Under the pieces are notes generated by a model, which saw nothing but the letters and a program-made list of their open reading frames with translations, was not told the origin of the DNA and did not search any database. From contig WPIO01000005.1 of the NCBI GenBank assembly GCA_009760855.2, positions 5,380,001-5,444,000 on the forward strand: a stretch of 64,000 nt of DNA. Direction: 5' to 3'. Shown here piece by piece: positions 34,201 to 46,489 of this stretch. A program made the translations under genes and the position numbers. Each line of letters opens with the position of its first letter. The first letter of the stretch is position 1. The DNA comes from Cristatella mucedo. Its lineage: Eukaryota; Bryozoa; Phylactolaemata; Cristatellidae.

Positions 34201-37200
34201 GTACAACATTAATATGAAACCACACAGAACCACCTTGTGAATCAGTAACATTTTGGTAGGGGCAATGACTATGCTTAAGCGTGTGACATGCACCAACATA
34301 AGTACAGCCCCACGAGAGCACAACTGGTTTGATCCAAAGAACTGAAGGATGAAACACCTGATTAAAAATATCTTTCTCCACAAGCTCGATTACTTTTACT
34401 AATACTAGTAAGGTCTATATTTGTACTAACTACATCAGGAAATACTAGCAAATAACTACATGAAAAGACAATCTAATTAGTAGAAAAAAACTCACTGATT
34501 GAGTAGACTCAAGACAAAACAGCAGATTCAGTCTACTTCCATCCAGACAAATGTTGCTTTACTTTCATCATTGGAGACAATTTTTGGATTCTGGTTTGTA
34601 CGAATATGTGACATCGCCCCACCACACTTCTTTCTGACCTCCCTTATCCAGCCAGGCAAAGAAGCCACATGCTTTTGCGCTGCCTCTTCTGCTGAAACAC
34701 ATTCTGCAGAGCTTAAACTCTACTGAAAATCTTGGCTACTAGTGTAGGCCGAACGCCAAGCCTCAGCTGCCTGTACCGTCCCACAAACATTCTATGGGTT
34801 CAGTTGAGGCGACTGGCTGGGCAACTGCATGCCAGCTGCTGCTAGAGTGCTGTGTTGCTTGCAGGGGGGGGGGGGTGCAGAATGGTTAGCCCAGGTAACT
34901 TGGTTAGAATAACCTATGATTAAAGAAAAGACTTGCCGTGAGTCTCGGTCAGTCTTCCTACTCCAATGTTAGTGAGGGGGTTCCTCTAATTATTGAGGAG
35001 TAGCTATACTGCTGCACCTTCATTAGAGCTTGGCATTCCACTTACTACCTTGGAGGTGACAGGGCCTTGATGGGGAGGGTGTGTGCAGAGGGGGGGTTGG
35101 AAGATTAAATGTGAACCACAAGACACGTATTGGTCAGCTTTCTCATCGGAAATGTTTTAATTCAGGTTAATCACTGGCCAAAGCAAAGCTCCTTTGGAAT
35201 CATGGTCATTCTTTAAACTTCCGAAGCATAAGCAATCAGGAGATAACACTTATTAACCAGGTACAAAAACGGTGTTTACACATAGTTGTTATTATTTTCA
35301 TTATTAAAGGTCTAGAGTATTTTAAGTCTTCAGCTTGGCATTACAAAACTAGCATCAGGTTCACATACCACTTGAAAAAGTCTGGAACATATGGGGCACG
35401 GCAGGCAGACAATCTACTGTAACTACAGAATTCTTCGACAGCTAGCTCGTAAATAAAAACGCAGTTTAAAGGCATAGTCTCACCTGAGACACCATGGGGC
35501 CAAGCTGATTTTTCAGCCTTATCAGCTTCCCGAATCCTTTTTCAACCATGGCTGGGAAGCCTAGCAACCTTAGAGTATGACCAGTGGGTGCTGTGTCAAA
35601 AACGATGACAGAAAACTCCATGGTGTCGACCAACCTAAGAAAAAAATGTGGCACCTTTAATTATATTTTTACAATTAACGTGGCACAAGCACACCGAGAG
35701 ACGTAGCAAAGCCTTATCTCATTTGACCTCAGGATGTCCATAATATTAACAATAATAATATTAATACACTTGATAAAGCCCCCTCAGAGAACTCAATCTC
35801 TTTCTAGGCACTTGACATTTGCTGCAAAGGAAACGCGATCGAACGGTGAGTGGTATCATGCTTGATAAATAACATGAACAACATGGTTAGGAGTGACATG
35901 CGGGGGTCAGCATGCAAGTATGTTTAGTGGCAGCATGCACAGTGTCAGCATGCATAAGCACATAAAGGACGAATCATAGGAACCCACTAAATGCTGTCAT
36001 AGATAGGTGCGTTTTAAGTTCTTTTTAAATGTCAAGGCTATCGTAATGCCACTCGGAAGTGAGTTCCAGGCTTTTGGAGCATAAGCATTAAATAAAGGCA
36101 CGGTCTCCTAAGGATTTGAGGTTCGTATGAAGTGTAGGTAAACGATTCGATTCAGAAAAGCAGGTGGTACGATGCTTAGCTTGGTGGGAGAGTAGATTCG
36201 ATAGGTAGGCTGGAGGCAAAGAATGGTGTGAAAAGAAAGTTAGTGGCAGAACCTTGAAGTCGATGCTCCGAGATTCGGCCTGCATACAGAAATTAAAAAC
36301 CATGGCTTTTAGACCTGTGTTGGGTGCCGTAGAGCGGCAATAGCTCAATAGTCTTGATAGCTCAATCGGTTCGAGTACTAACTAGTTCGGATAATCTAAA
36401 AGTTTCAGTATTCTCTCATTCGTGCTGAAATGTTATCAGCTCTCAGTCCCACAGTAGACGACCTTCGGTCGTTTTTTAATTTGAAATATTATGACAAGCA
36501 AAGAAAAAGTGAGACATGGTTAATTAGGCCAGTCAAGTAAGTAGCATAAACGTAGCGATGCAGGACGGGTAGAACGATGCCACTTCACAATAATTGTGGC
36601 AGTGGGCTCCACAGTTAAGGACCCACAGAGCAAAAGTTTCTGTTTACTAACAGTCGTTACATGAAACAAGAGGAAAGTAGGAAGCCAAAACATGTGCATG
36701 GGTTCAGCTAAGTATAAAGAAGTCCCAGTGGACCTTATGGAGCAAAGTTAAAAGTTGGTTTGCATCTGCTAATCAACCAGAAGCCAGTGAAGTTCCTTCA
36801 GCAAAGGAGGCAAGATTGAATTTGTTGGATTGAAAGACTAACCTAGGTATTCAGCACCAGCTGCATAAGTTCAATGGATTTCTCGACAACCATGCCTAGC
36901 TTAGAGTAAACCCAGGGGCAAGTAAGATCTTCACCCCACCATTATTATAATTAGTCTTTAAGCCTGGACAGGAGTGAACAGGCCGACCAGGTATATCATC
37001 GGTCTTCACAATACAACGTTTAAAAGTCAGGCAGTCAGCAAAGAATGCGCATATAATACAACTAACAAGACGATGGCAGCACTAGGGCACCTCCATTTAT
37101 AGAGCAATAGCTGCAACTCAGTAGGTGCTGACACCCGTCGGCTTATTTCCAGACTCTCAAGTACAAGAGAGTAGTACATGACTGTGGGAGTGCACACCCA

Positions 37201-39737
37201 ATCACAAAAGTAACTACATATGCATACTTGATAAACATACAAAAATGCAACATCAGAAAGAGTGGCTTATCAGTCAGCACACAGAGAAAGTTACTTTATC
37301 ACTTCCACATAGCTCATGGCCTCGTCGATTCCAGGGAATGCACCCATTAGTTCTTGTATCATGGCCTTGCCGATCGGTGCATCGTCACCCAGGATCTCAT
37401 CAGGCAGGTCATCGTATGTAATGTTCGGATCTATTTCCTAGAACAGCCACAACAACCAATGTGTACCAGACCTACTCCTACACTATATGTAAGTACAAGC
37501 AGCAGTTGCAATTATAAAGGCACATGTTAAGTAGCCATTAAACACATCAGTGATAAAATGGTTGATAAAACGAGCAATATCAGCCTTTTTCTTCCTGAAC
37601 GACGACTATGCAGACACAGCTCGACTGGGTTTCACAGTAAAAGGAGCAGACACCAATAGGTTAGGAACCGGAAATCGTCCATTTGCATAAGTTAATTAGT
37701 CGTCTGTTGTTTGTGGCATGCCTCATGCTTGACCTAAAAGCAGCCCTTGCTTCACACTTAAGCAGTGATTTCTAGAGCTATATCAGCACTGTCAAACGTA
37801 CTAAGCCTTCCTCTGTCGAGCTGGTCTTAACGACATTTTTAAGGCAAAGAATGTGCCAAACCAGATGACAATATAATGATACCAGATGGCAATAGTACAG
37901 AATCTGTGAACAATTGCATGATCAACAGCTGCACGATTAACAACTGCATGGTTAACAACTGCACTGTTAACAACTGCACGGTTAACAATTGCACAAAAGT
38001 GGTCTCGGTCAGTCACATAATCATAATGTACTTGATAAAGCAAAACGGCTTCTGAGACAGTAAACATGGTTGCCAAACCACTAAGTGGCTTTATGTAGCT
38101 GGTGTCACCATGACAGATTTAAAGACCATATTTGCCTGCCCTATTGTCAGGATAGGAGTACCTATCTTGCAGCTCACCAGAGCCTGTAGCTCCTGAAAGC
38201 AACACAATTTCAAGAGCAGGATGGTCATCCCCTATTCACATGATTCACAGCTATATTTTGGCCCAGTGGTTAGGGTGCTCGCCCCGACCAGGGTCTGGCC
38301 GAGGTGCTGGTCTGGTCGTGGGCTCGAGACCTGTGGCATATGTGAAGTGCCTGAATAGAGATTTAGTTCTCTTAGGGCGCTATATAAATGAATTGTATTT
38401 ATTTATTTACAAAAATTATGCTGCCTTCAATCAGGCTGATCTATCTCGACTTTCTGCGATTAGAAAATCTTAAACATGCGGGTATGTCTGTCAAAATCCT
38501 AAACAAACGAGCTTCACGGACATTTACGAGCAGGTTTCCAGAATGGCACTAGCGGCTCATTGCCTAATCACAGAACGGCAAGCATAACACTTCCTCGATT
38601 CTCATCAACAGTGGCAAGCTACAACCTTAACAGAAGGCGCTTACCATTGCAAACAGGTTTTCAAAACCGTTGACCTTCGTGGGTACTTTGCTGAATTTTT
38701 GGTCAAATGCATCAGAGATGTTATGAGCTGGGTCGGTACTTATTAGCAAGACACTTTCTCGAACCTTGGAAAGCTGTGCTGACAGGCTACAGCTGGAATG
38801 AAGATTGCATTACAGTTCAACAATCCTGGCCACATACCAGGCTAAGCCAGCATGATCTCGGATGACTTGAGTCATGCAGGGGCACTGGGAGCAGTACGGT
38901 TGCCATGCAAACATCTGCTTGCTGTAACAATCTAAACAAATTGACCATTGCACCTTTTGACAAGAATGAAAGAAGAATGCAAACATGCCTTCATAGAAGC
39001 AAGAGGTAAGCCCACAAATCAATAATTCTACAGTCCTCTTAAGCTGCAGCAAAGCACTAACAACAGTGGTCGCTACGAGATCATACTATTAGTGCATGCT
39101 AGCAACATCACGAGCTACATATTTCCTTGACCAATTGCTGCATGACAAGGTCTAACATGGCAATTTTGAAACCTTCTCATGCAAGCAGCTCTAACACACA
39201 ATCACTTCTAAGTGCCTCGATTGCACCAAGTATAGGAAATTTCTAGTCAACAGATAGAAACTATGGCCTGCCAACACCTAACTGCTGAAACTCCACGTGA
39301 GCAACCTGACAGTGTTGCCCTTTCTCAGACGAAAAAAAATCCTAGCTGATTAAACAGCCTCTTTTTGTATAGCGACAGAAGGGCCTTAACGGCTATCACC
39401 ACCGCTTGCAGTGGCGATAAAGAATCGCCCATCGCAGGAATCGAACCCACGACCACGGGACCGAGGTCGTGAAAGCAACCGCCTTACCTAGTGTGCCATC
39501 ACGGCTCACCTAAACATGCACTGACAGACGAAGTGCAAGAGACGATGCAAGCTGCACTGGTGAAACAAACCCACAGCACTCACAATTTAAAGTGATAAGC
39601 AATACTGCTACTGCACAGCCAATGACCACAGCTATGCAAATCCACTACTGTATACGACCCATCGAGTCGCCATATTTAGGACTAACAGCTGACACACGAT
39701 GGAAAATTTCTTAGAACCCAGTCAAACTAGTCAAACC

Positions 39738-39819
<82 letters not shown>

Positions 39820-42439
39820 CCATGAGCTTGTAAGATCGCCTTCTAGCCATTACGATAGAAATTAGATAATTCTAGACCGAAACAAACTGACCGCAAAAAA
39901 GCAGACTTGAGAATAGTCTTATCAAAACGTCAGGTGGTCAGGAAGATGACAGTCAGATGACAAGCACTAGGTCTCAGCACAGCACTAACAAGTAAAAATG
40001 CCCACGGCTACACCACGAGCAATTCCAATGAACAACAGCTCGGTCTTGCTTAAGTTGGTCAATAACGTGCATGCCATGAGTTTGGTTTTCAAAGAATGGG
40101 GTCGACCCTAAAACTGTGATGGATGAGTAAGAAAGGATGCCATCGCTGCAGAAGTGAGAACCAATACAGTGGGTCTGAATCAACTGCTCGAAAAGCGATG
40201 GCTACAAGGAGAACAGCATAACGGACCCTAAGCAGCTCCACAAGTGAGGAGCCTACCGGATGAGACCGGATCGGCACAGAACACGACACAGTGTGTCTCG
40301 GTCGGATGGAACGATTCGAACCACACAGCAGCATCATCCGTTAGACCAGCAGGCCGACCGTCTACAACCCAGTCTATAATAAAAAGAAAATGTATGAGAA
40401 GCTTCCTACATACTAGTTAGCAAATTATGCACTCAAGAATCTAATAGCACAAAATGAAATAGAACACCGTTTTCTATGAAAAATGGAATCGATATGAACC
40501 TCCTGTTAAAAACCCCATCTTCTAACCGCAGCATACTCAAGACCTCCATGATAACTGATCAAAGAATAATTTTACCTTTTTTTTGGCTAGTCCAAAGACG
40601 ATGACAGCTCAGGCCGCCTTTAACAGCAGCTAGTCAGGAAGGGAAGCCAGGGAGGCCCAAAGAAATACACAGCAATAGTAATGACGGAAACTATCTGCAG
40701 CAGTTTAGAGCTGGTAAAAAGATTTCTATCGGGGAAGGCCTGCAGTCAACCACATATTGAAATCATGATTTGCTGCCAGCTACCAACAAGTGCACAGAAG
40801 CTTTTCACCGATGTTCAGCATGATTAGCATGGTCGGTCCTTTGTTGAAGCACCAAACAAATCACTGGTGGCTACTTCTGCAAGCATTCATTGCAATTTTT
40901 AAGATATTTTGTCAAGAAACAATCCTTAAAACCCTTGTCAACTGAGGCATCTTTCCTTGGCTTACCCGAAGTGGCTGCTTTCAAGTAACAGCCATGTGAG
41001 AAGTGACTCTAATAGGATTCTAAACATGCCCGTTTAATGGAAGACCATATTTTGTGGACTGGCTCATGCAAGCTCTCCCCTAATAGAATGGGTATAATGT
41101 TCGAGTGCCATCGAAAATCTGAAGGGAAAAATCCCAACTGCATCTAGCCCATGGTGAAACGCCATACCTCCAGAGACATAGCTAAGATGTCTATCCCTTC
41201 AGCCTTCAAGTTCCACTTCAGCTTCCTTCAAATGGTCATCTGACACGGTCAAGGTTAACACTAAATTTGCCTCTTGTGCTGGTATCCATCCACAATGAAT
41301 AACAAGCATAATAAATTGAAATGCATTTATAAATTTATGAAGGATGTAGCATTACCACCTGGAATGTCACTGCTGGGTATTGATTGAGCACGACAAAACG
41401 ACCGTAATAATGCGAATGCGACACCGGCGTTTTTTATCCAAGAAAATGACACAACCACTGGTGGCCCGACCAATGCACAGAATTTGCATACAAATACTAA
41501 CCTAATACTAGACTAACCACTGTAGAGCACCTGTGAGATAGGTCGGAAACAAGCTCTAGCTCGTTAAACATCGCGGCTTCATCTCTCAAAGAACTTTTGG
41601 TGAAAACAAGCAAGCTTTTCGGACAAATCAGTACAGATGCCAGGAGTAAATGCTCAAGATGATCTTGAAATAGCACTGGCTTTTTTCAATGCGCAGCGTT
41701 AGTGTAGCATTTTTGTAAATAGCGACCGACATTACGGCATTCGGTGGGCGAGCCAACCGGTAGCATGCCGAAACTTCATTACTGCGGTATGTGGCCTGCA
41801 TACCAAGCCCTAACAAGTTCATTAAAATCTTATGACAAGTTTTGAGAACAATTAGTAAAAGTAACAGTGGATTGGTCGCCCTGGGCACGAACCAAGATGA
41901 AAAACTTACAGGTGCCTGCATTACTGGTGCAAACAGGGAAAATAGTGAGCAGACTGAAGACTGAAGCAGCAGCAACCGCTATTGAAAAAGGTGGTGGGCA
42001 ACATATTTCGCAAAAATCTAGAACAGCCGTCGGTGTAATTGGCTAACTTATTTAACAACCTTATTTATATAGCGACAGAAAACCTTTCACGACTGTCCCA
42101 ACAGCTTGCATAGGACAATAAAGTATTGCCTGCTCCAGGACTCGAACCCAAAACTTGTTAAGAAAGAGTTTTACACATAAATCAAACATCCCGATAATAA
42201 AGCCACTCGCGGAACAGGCCAGGTGAATGAATGTAGAGGACAAGCCCGTGCGAAGATCGTGAGGCGATGCAAAATCCAGTCAGATAGCATTATCACACGC
42301 TTATTATGCCCTAATATTCATAGTCATACCTTACTGTGGTTTTACCCACACCACCCTTTCCACCAACGAAGATCCATTTCAGAGTGGTTTGACGAACCAG
42401 GTTGGCCAACGACGGCTCCAGAGGCAACAACTCGGCCAT
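28113..42439 (-). CDS. ASNA1: ATPase GET3/ASNA1 (ArsA family), seven coding exons, complete
   Basis: Exons 42439-42330, 38792-38645, 37437-37295, 35634-35484, 34089-33982, 31211-30987 and 28241-28113 join in phase at GT-AG sites into 337 residues plus TGA; human is about 348. The protein is the cytosolic dimeric ATPase that carries tail-anchored membrane proteins to the ER receptor. Visible motifs are the deviant Walker [11 protein letters not shown] (26-35), switch [14 protein letters not shown] (55-67), switch [15 protein letters not shown] (146-158), the zinc-binding CTMC (279-282) and PLLDQEIRG near the end. The N-terminus is shorter than in mammals. A Ser/Ala/Pro insert of several residues ([12 protein letters not shown]) precedes CTMC. 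Donor choice at exon 1 is fixed by frame: using the earlier GTAAGG would put a TAG next. AATAAA is absent nearby, but ATTAAA lies about 116 bases past the stop. Confidence 0.96.
28690..30680 (+). mobile_element. Long LINE family B remnant in the last ASNA1 intron
   Basis: This is the longest LINE of the window. It has a linker with [16 protein letters not shown]-like sequence, RT motif A-like [12 protein letters not shown] (about 29536-29571), the catalytic FYADDTQ (about 29807-29826), and the C-terminal [21 protein letters not shown] and [10 protein letters not shown] blocks. Frameshifts and stops are many, so it is dead. It runs antisense to ASNA1, between exons 6 and 7. Confidence 0.8.
30987..31211 (-). 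CDS. ASNA1: GET3/ASNA1 coding exon 6 (CxxC)
   Basis: The acceptor is CCTTGTAG and the donor is GATCAG|GTAAGG. It encodes [30 protein letters not shown], a lineage-specific Ser/Ala/Pro insert, the zinc-ligand pair CTMC and KIQRKYLDQ. Confidence 0.96.
32198..32314. repeat. (CATA)n microsatellite
   Basis: About 29 clean tetranucleotide units. It lies in ASNA1 intron 5 and is translatable on both strands only by chance. Confidence 0.97.
32980..33632 (+). mobile_element. LINE family A remnant in ASNA1 intron 5
   Basis: Contains [12 protein letters not shown]-like, [20 protein letters not shown]-like and [19 protein letters not shown]-like blocks with stops. The end is near 33630 and the tail is lost. 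Confidence 0.75.
33982..34089 (-). CDS. ASNA1: GET3/ASNA1 coding exon 5
   Basis: The acceptor is TGGCATAG and the donor is GATGCC|GTAAGT, phase 0 on both sides. It encodes 36 residues from [13 protein letters not shown] to AQFKDA, matching the helical region of the family. Confidence 0.94.
34860..34874. repeat. Poly(G) tract
   Basis: A run of about 12 G in ASNA1 intron 4; other runs of 7 or more G occur elsewhere in the window. Confidence 0.8.
35484..35634 (-). CDS. ASNA1: GET3/ASNA1 coding exon 4 (switch II)
   Basis: The acceptor is TTTCTTAG and the donor is TCTCAG|GTGAGA. It encodes [18 protein letters not shown] and the helix through [10 protein letters not shown]. Confidence 0.96.
35750..36350 (-). 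mobile_element. LINE family A 3' end in ASNA1 intron 3
   Basis: The minus strand reads [30 protein letters not shown], the 3' UTR and the tail GCCTAGAAAGAGATTGAG with an ATT run at 35750. Confidence 0.75.
36480..36930 (-). mobile_element. LINE family B fragment, old
   Basis: Diverged minus-strand family B sequence. CTTCAGCAAAGGAG and CCACAGTTAAGGACC correspond to conserved stretches seen in better copies. Confidence 0.5.
37295..37437 (-). CDS. ASNA1: GET3/ASNA1 coding exon 3
   Basis: The acceptor is GTTCTAG and the donor is ATAAA|GTAACT. It encodes [17 protein letters not shown] and [14 protein letters not shown], part of the alpha-helical client-binding subdomain. Confidence 0.95.
37919..37994. 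repeat. 15-bp minisatellite in ASNA1 intron 2
   Basis: Five tandem units close to GTTAACAACTGCACG. Three carry an intact GTTAAC palindrome. Confidence 0.85.
38252..38405 (+). mobile_element. SINE-A copy in ASNA1 intron 2
   Basis: The head has a GCCCAGTGGTTAGGGTGC box A and a degraded box B GGGCTCGAGACC. The tail is GTGCCTGAATAGAGATTTAG with a TTTATTTATTTA end. It contains an internal duplication of GGTCTGGCCGA/GGTCTGGTCG. Confidence 0.7.
38645..38792 (-). CDS. ASNA1: GET3/ASNA1 coding exon 2 (switch I)
   Basis: The acceptor is CATTCCAG and the donor is GCAATG|GTAAGC. It encodes [16 protein letters not shown] and [16 protein letters not shown], ending NLFAM. The catalytic switch I Asp is present. 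Confidence 0.96.
39338..39509 (-). mobile_element. SINE-B, tRNA-derived, nearly intact, ASNA1 intron 1
   Basis: Box B GGTTCGATTCC and the conserved head GTGAGCCGTGATGGCACAC are intact. It is very similar to the copy at 8728, suggesting recent activity. Confidence 0.75.
39739..39818. repeat. (AG)n microsatellite
   Basis: About 80 bases of pure AG in ASNA1 intron 1. Confidence 0.97.
40170..40365 (-). mobile_element. Possible third tRNA-derived SINE
   Basis: On the minus strand GGTCTAACGGATGATGC (box A-like) and GGTTCGAATCG (box B-like) are flanked by CGGTCGG and its partner CCGACCG. No anticodon arm fits, so it is tRNA-like rather than a tRNA. Confidence 0.4.
42044..42160 (-). mobile_element. 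SINE-B copy, ASNA1 intron 1
   Basis: Matches the tail and body of SINE-B (TATAGCGACAGAA, GGACAATAAAG). Box B is close to GGTTCGAGTCC. Confidence 0.6.
42330..42439 (-). CDS. ASNA1: GET3/ASNA1 coding exon 1 (Walker A)
   Basis: ATG at 42439. It encodes [10 protein letters not shown] through [11 protein letters not shown] plus two bases of a Ser codon. The donor is GTAAG|GTATGA. It lacks the acidic N-terminal extension of mammalian ASNA1. Confidence 0.94.
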
Positions 42440-42642
42440 GATCATACGGATGTGCCGCCGCAATGTTAGGGGTATGCGTGGCATTGTTGATTTCTTAGCC
42501 TTAACATTCCTCTCCTACTTGAGTATTTTCATAATGTAGTTTATATATATTGATTAAAATTCCTGTATATATAGCTTATAAATGAAGGTTAACTGCGGTT
42601 GCGCACACCCCTGCAGACGCTCTGCTACGTTAGATGCCCTAT

Positions 42643-42755
42643 TGCGGGGGGGGAGGGGTGGTGGTGACGGTCGTGGTCTTGGTGTTGCTGGTGGTGTCGG
42701 GGATGGCAGTGGTGGCGGTAGCGGTGGTTGTGCTGGTGGTGGTGAAAGTAGGCTA
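42643..42755. repeat. GGT-rich low-complexity tract upstream of ASNA1
   Basis: A poly(G) run followed by many GGT/GGTGGT units on the plus strand, about 200 bases before the ASNA1 start. It could form G-quadruplexes. Confidence 0.7.
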
Positions 42756-42759
42756 AAGA

Positions 42760-44960
42760 CGTATTCGGGAATTTATCATTAGAGGGGGCGAGAGGCAAGA
42801 GGACAATGTCAAAGGCTTTACTTGGAATTGGCTGGGGAAAGCAGTTTAGCTAGTCCATGAAAATGTGTTATTTGAACTCTTCGTAATACATTATCACTTC
42901 AGCAAAAATTAGCTGAACCCTAAATTTGGGAAAGTGAATATCTGCAGAGACAGATCGCCGCCCGAAAGTCTCTTCGGACGAGGTCTAAAATTAGACCGGT
43001 ACCCACGTCGGTAGAGCTTGAAGTAGTTGTGCGAAGGCGGCCTGTCCGGCAAACTTACCTAAACCCACTACAAAATTTGGTAGGCTCCCACTGGTGAAAT
43101 AGCCCAAACCTGCGCGCCTAAGGCGAAATAAAGGCGCTTGGCTCACATTAAAAATATTCTTCCGATTTTGTGAGAGCCTGAAACTCACGTGCGCGAGAAG
43201 AACGCGACGCTATGAAGCCTCTTTATTCCCACATCTCTAAAAAAAAAAAATAACTATGCACTCCCAATTTGAAAGTCTGAATTTTCACGCTGAATGTGCC
43301 CACTCTGCAAGCTTTCTTTGACCTGTCTAAAAAGGTTCTACCTCAACTCTACAACTCATATATTGCCCCTTAAGAAGTTATGACACGCCTTTGATCTGCT
43401 TCGCGCCTAAGGGGCGTCTCCCGAAAAGTCTAGAACAGCTCACTAAGCCTGGTAGCATTTCTCTGGAAGCCCATTCGCCACTCGAAAATAGCTGTCCGGT
43501 GTCCGATGAGGTTATATAGGCAATTTTGGTTAAAAAGATTCTTGAATGGCTGCATTTTCAGTTGGGATCGCACAGACGCGCCCGCTCAGCCAGAGCTACT
43601 ACGGGGAAGGGGGGGTAAGCCCCCCCCCCCAGCCTCCTTCCCTACGCTGTTGTGGAAGGGGGTGGTGCTCAAAGCCACTTCTGCTGCCGCAGCCGCTTTT
43701 GGCTGCCTTGCCGATGCAGCCTAAGCTGCTGTGTCGCTCCTATCGCAGACCGCTGTTGTGCTCTACCGGAAAGCGTCCGTCTGCAGGTTCAACTGTTTTT
43801 TTGGACAGCCGAGTTCGGGTGTATTTGTGGGTGTGTCGGCATATGCGTCATTTGCTCTCCAGCTTTCCTTCACTGACATTGCTGGTATTTGTGGCCTTGG
43901 GCCTACTTTTTGGTTAAGACTAGTGGTGAAACAAAACGGCAGGGCTTGAAGCACCAAGGCTTTCAACGAGCATTGTATGCAGCGAAGCCTGTCAGGAAAT
44001 AGGAGCCTGTTAGGTTTCCACCGGGTCAACCTGCATCGACCCCATATGCACGCCAAGGCTCGGTTGGTGCGTGAGCGGTGGGTTTCCGTGCGGGGAATGG
44101 GATCGGGGTTTGAGTTCAAGACCAAAACGTGCGCATGTGCCACATCCGATATCGCATTTCGTGAGAGTGGGAGCTCGCAAGACTGACAACAGCTGCATCG
44201 ATACCGAAAACCATCGTCAATGTACGCTGCGACTTTAGCTGATGCATGGCAGCAGCTGGTACTCGTCGCGCTTCTGAACTCCGTGGGGCGTTGGTGCCAG
44301 GATGCTGTGTGCTACAGAGAGCCGTAGCGCGATATGATATGATTAGACGGTTGTTCGGAGGGGGGGGGCAGTATTTTCACTGTACCTTCGCTTACGTCTG
44401 GAAAAATTACATGACATTCACTTAATTAAAAATATCAGAACCACCGAAAGTCATCTGCCTATGCGAAGCATAACGTTAATCGCGAAAGCGGAATTAACCT
44501 ATATTCAGCTTTAAATCATAATAATCATACCCGCAAAGTTAGAGGCTAAAATTTAATAACTACGTAACGGAAAAGTCACTCTTCATAATTCGGGGAACTA
44601 TCTAGTGGCAGTGGCGAAAGTAGTGGGCCAGAACTGACGGTTTTTGCCCGGTTCTCGCGGTTCCGACCGAACGTCCAGGACAGAGGGAGAAAGGTGCAGC
44701 CGAAAGCTACGATACACATGGATAGGATTCTTGGTTACCGAAGGAGACCGGCGGGCCGCAGCTCCCAGGGCAGCTAGTCGTTCTCCTGCGGTCTCTTACG
44801 GTTGGCTGACCTGGAAATCGTGGAATCACCCGGCATCACTTAACCTTGGGTAAACGATAGCATGTCTTTGTCGGATATTCTTATTCTTATTCTTAGTTAT
44901 TCCTGATTTAACTTAATTTTCTCTGTTTTTTCCGACTACTGCATCTGACGCACCTCCTTT
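42760..44960. other. Intergenic upstream of ASNA1, no gene seen
   Basis: GC-richer than the surroundings, with several short open frames that lack family resemblance. It includes a G/C hairpin near 43610 and a poly(G) near 44360. Confidence 0.4.
43610..43631. repeat. G-run/C-run hairpin
   Basis: Seven G, a four-base loop TAAG, then about eleven C. It is a perfect G:C stem of seven pairs. Confidence 0.8.
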
Positions 44961-44969
44961 ACACTGCAA

Positions 44970-45262
44970 CTCGTACCGAAGATATTAGAAATTGGATGGC
45001 CGCTAACCAGATTGACCTAATAATCATGGAAAAGCCTAGCGGCACTGAAAGATGGAAAACCTCACTATCATAACGGTTAGTCTAGCATCACTCCCGTAAC
45101 ATATGCCCGTAATCGGGACAAGCTGTTACAAAACGTCTTGTTTTTGGAAGGGCGCATTGCTTCCTCTGTCAAGTCGGTCTACTTTCAGCTAAGGCTAAGG
45201 AATATTGCCCAAATTAGGTCCTGCTTAGACAAGAGTACAATAGCCACGCTAGTTGATCGCGA
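44970..45262 (+). mobile_element. LINE fragment (L2/CR1-like)
   Basis: SSVKSVYFQLRLRNIAQIRS and CLDKSTIATLVD are the block just before the thumb domain. No tail is present. Confidence 0.55.
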
Positions 45263-45264
45263 GT

Positions 45265-46395
45265 CGAGTTGACAAGACTTAAATCATAATGTCACGAAAA
45301 ATATGTCTTATACGAGATGTCCCAAAATAATGGTAATGGCCAGTTGCTTAGACTGCCTCATTTATAAAGCAGAAGAAGAGCCTTAGGTTCATGAACAATG
45401 CTCATTGTGAGCTATATTTATGAATCTCATTCTTTAGATCCAAAACGCTACGAACCATAGTTTTACTAGAGCACTCAGAACCAAGGCAGCTTTTGCGAAG
45501 TGCGGTTACCTGACCCAATTATCTCATTTTCCTAAGCTATATAACATCGCACATATGGAAGACTTCCAAGACTCAGAACACACCGGCAATAACAAACCCT
45601 GCTGGGAGAAAACATGCTCTAGGCCACTCAAGACAGACTTACGTTTTGTTATCATTATTCAACTAAGAACCAACATTTTACAGTATAATAAGAATTTGGA
45701 AGAAGATTTGGGCAAAGTGTGAACGCTTTACATTTGTGGGATACCTGCTTTGTGTTTTCATCTTTTTAATTCAGAGTGCACCATCTTCATTGCGGGAAAC
45801 AGAACCAAAGTTTTTGCTTGATCTGCTGCGATTTTTTTTTCAAAATTGTCACGTCGTACTTGTCGGGCTGAACCTAGTAAAAGTAAATATTGATTTATCT
45901 GCTGCCTCTTATGCTGCAATCTTTACATTCTTTAATAGAATGGAGCAACAATCTGACCTGCATTATTTATAGGTTCAAACTGTGTCCTTAAGTTTAGAAC
46001 TGGGACGACATTGACATTGAAGTTCAACGGTAGAACAATTTAAAACGGGTTAAATTTTACAATTATTCATTAGACAAAGTGCAGTCTATAGAACTTGAGA
46101 AAATGTGTGCGCTAACCTCAAAAGAGCTGAGTTTTTCAAACTTATTCTGAAAATAACATTAAAATGTGTAGCAAGATAGCAGAATCCAATGAAACAGACG
46201 AGGGGCTTCATTCACAACCGGAAGTAAGTTATTTTTTCAAAGCCTTCGAAATAAATTTTGCCGCATGCTGCACCGTTTAAATGGCTATATTTCAACACAG
46301 TGTCCTATGGAATTAATTGAAAGTATTTGGTTTGACGTTTAATTTGATTGCCCAACAAATTCATTTTCGCCTTCTGATAGTCAGAGACGATGTAG
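45265..46395. other. AT-rich intergenic, nothing recognised
   Basis: A possible SINE-B tail scrap lies near 45350. Nothing else was seen. Confidence 0.45.
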
Positions 46396-46489
46396 TCTGA
46401 AGGGCTAAATAGAATGAGGACGAGTCTAGTCGAACCCGATAGGTCAGTAAACCTAATGGCGCTGAAAGATTAGGCCGAGATACCGAGGA

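Noticed and set aside
42331-42336. GTAAGG as the donor of GET3 exon 1
   Set aside because: Using it shifts the frame and meets TAG at once in exon 2; the GTATGA five bases on gives the conserved KTTVSCSL.
43546-43917. 123-codon plus-strand frame
   Set aside because: Built on a poly(G)/poly(C) hairpin and Pro/Ser-rich low complexity; overlapping frames look equally good.
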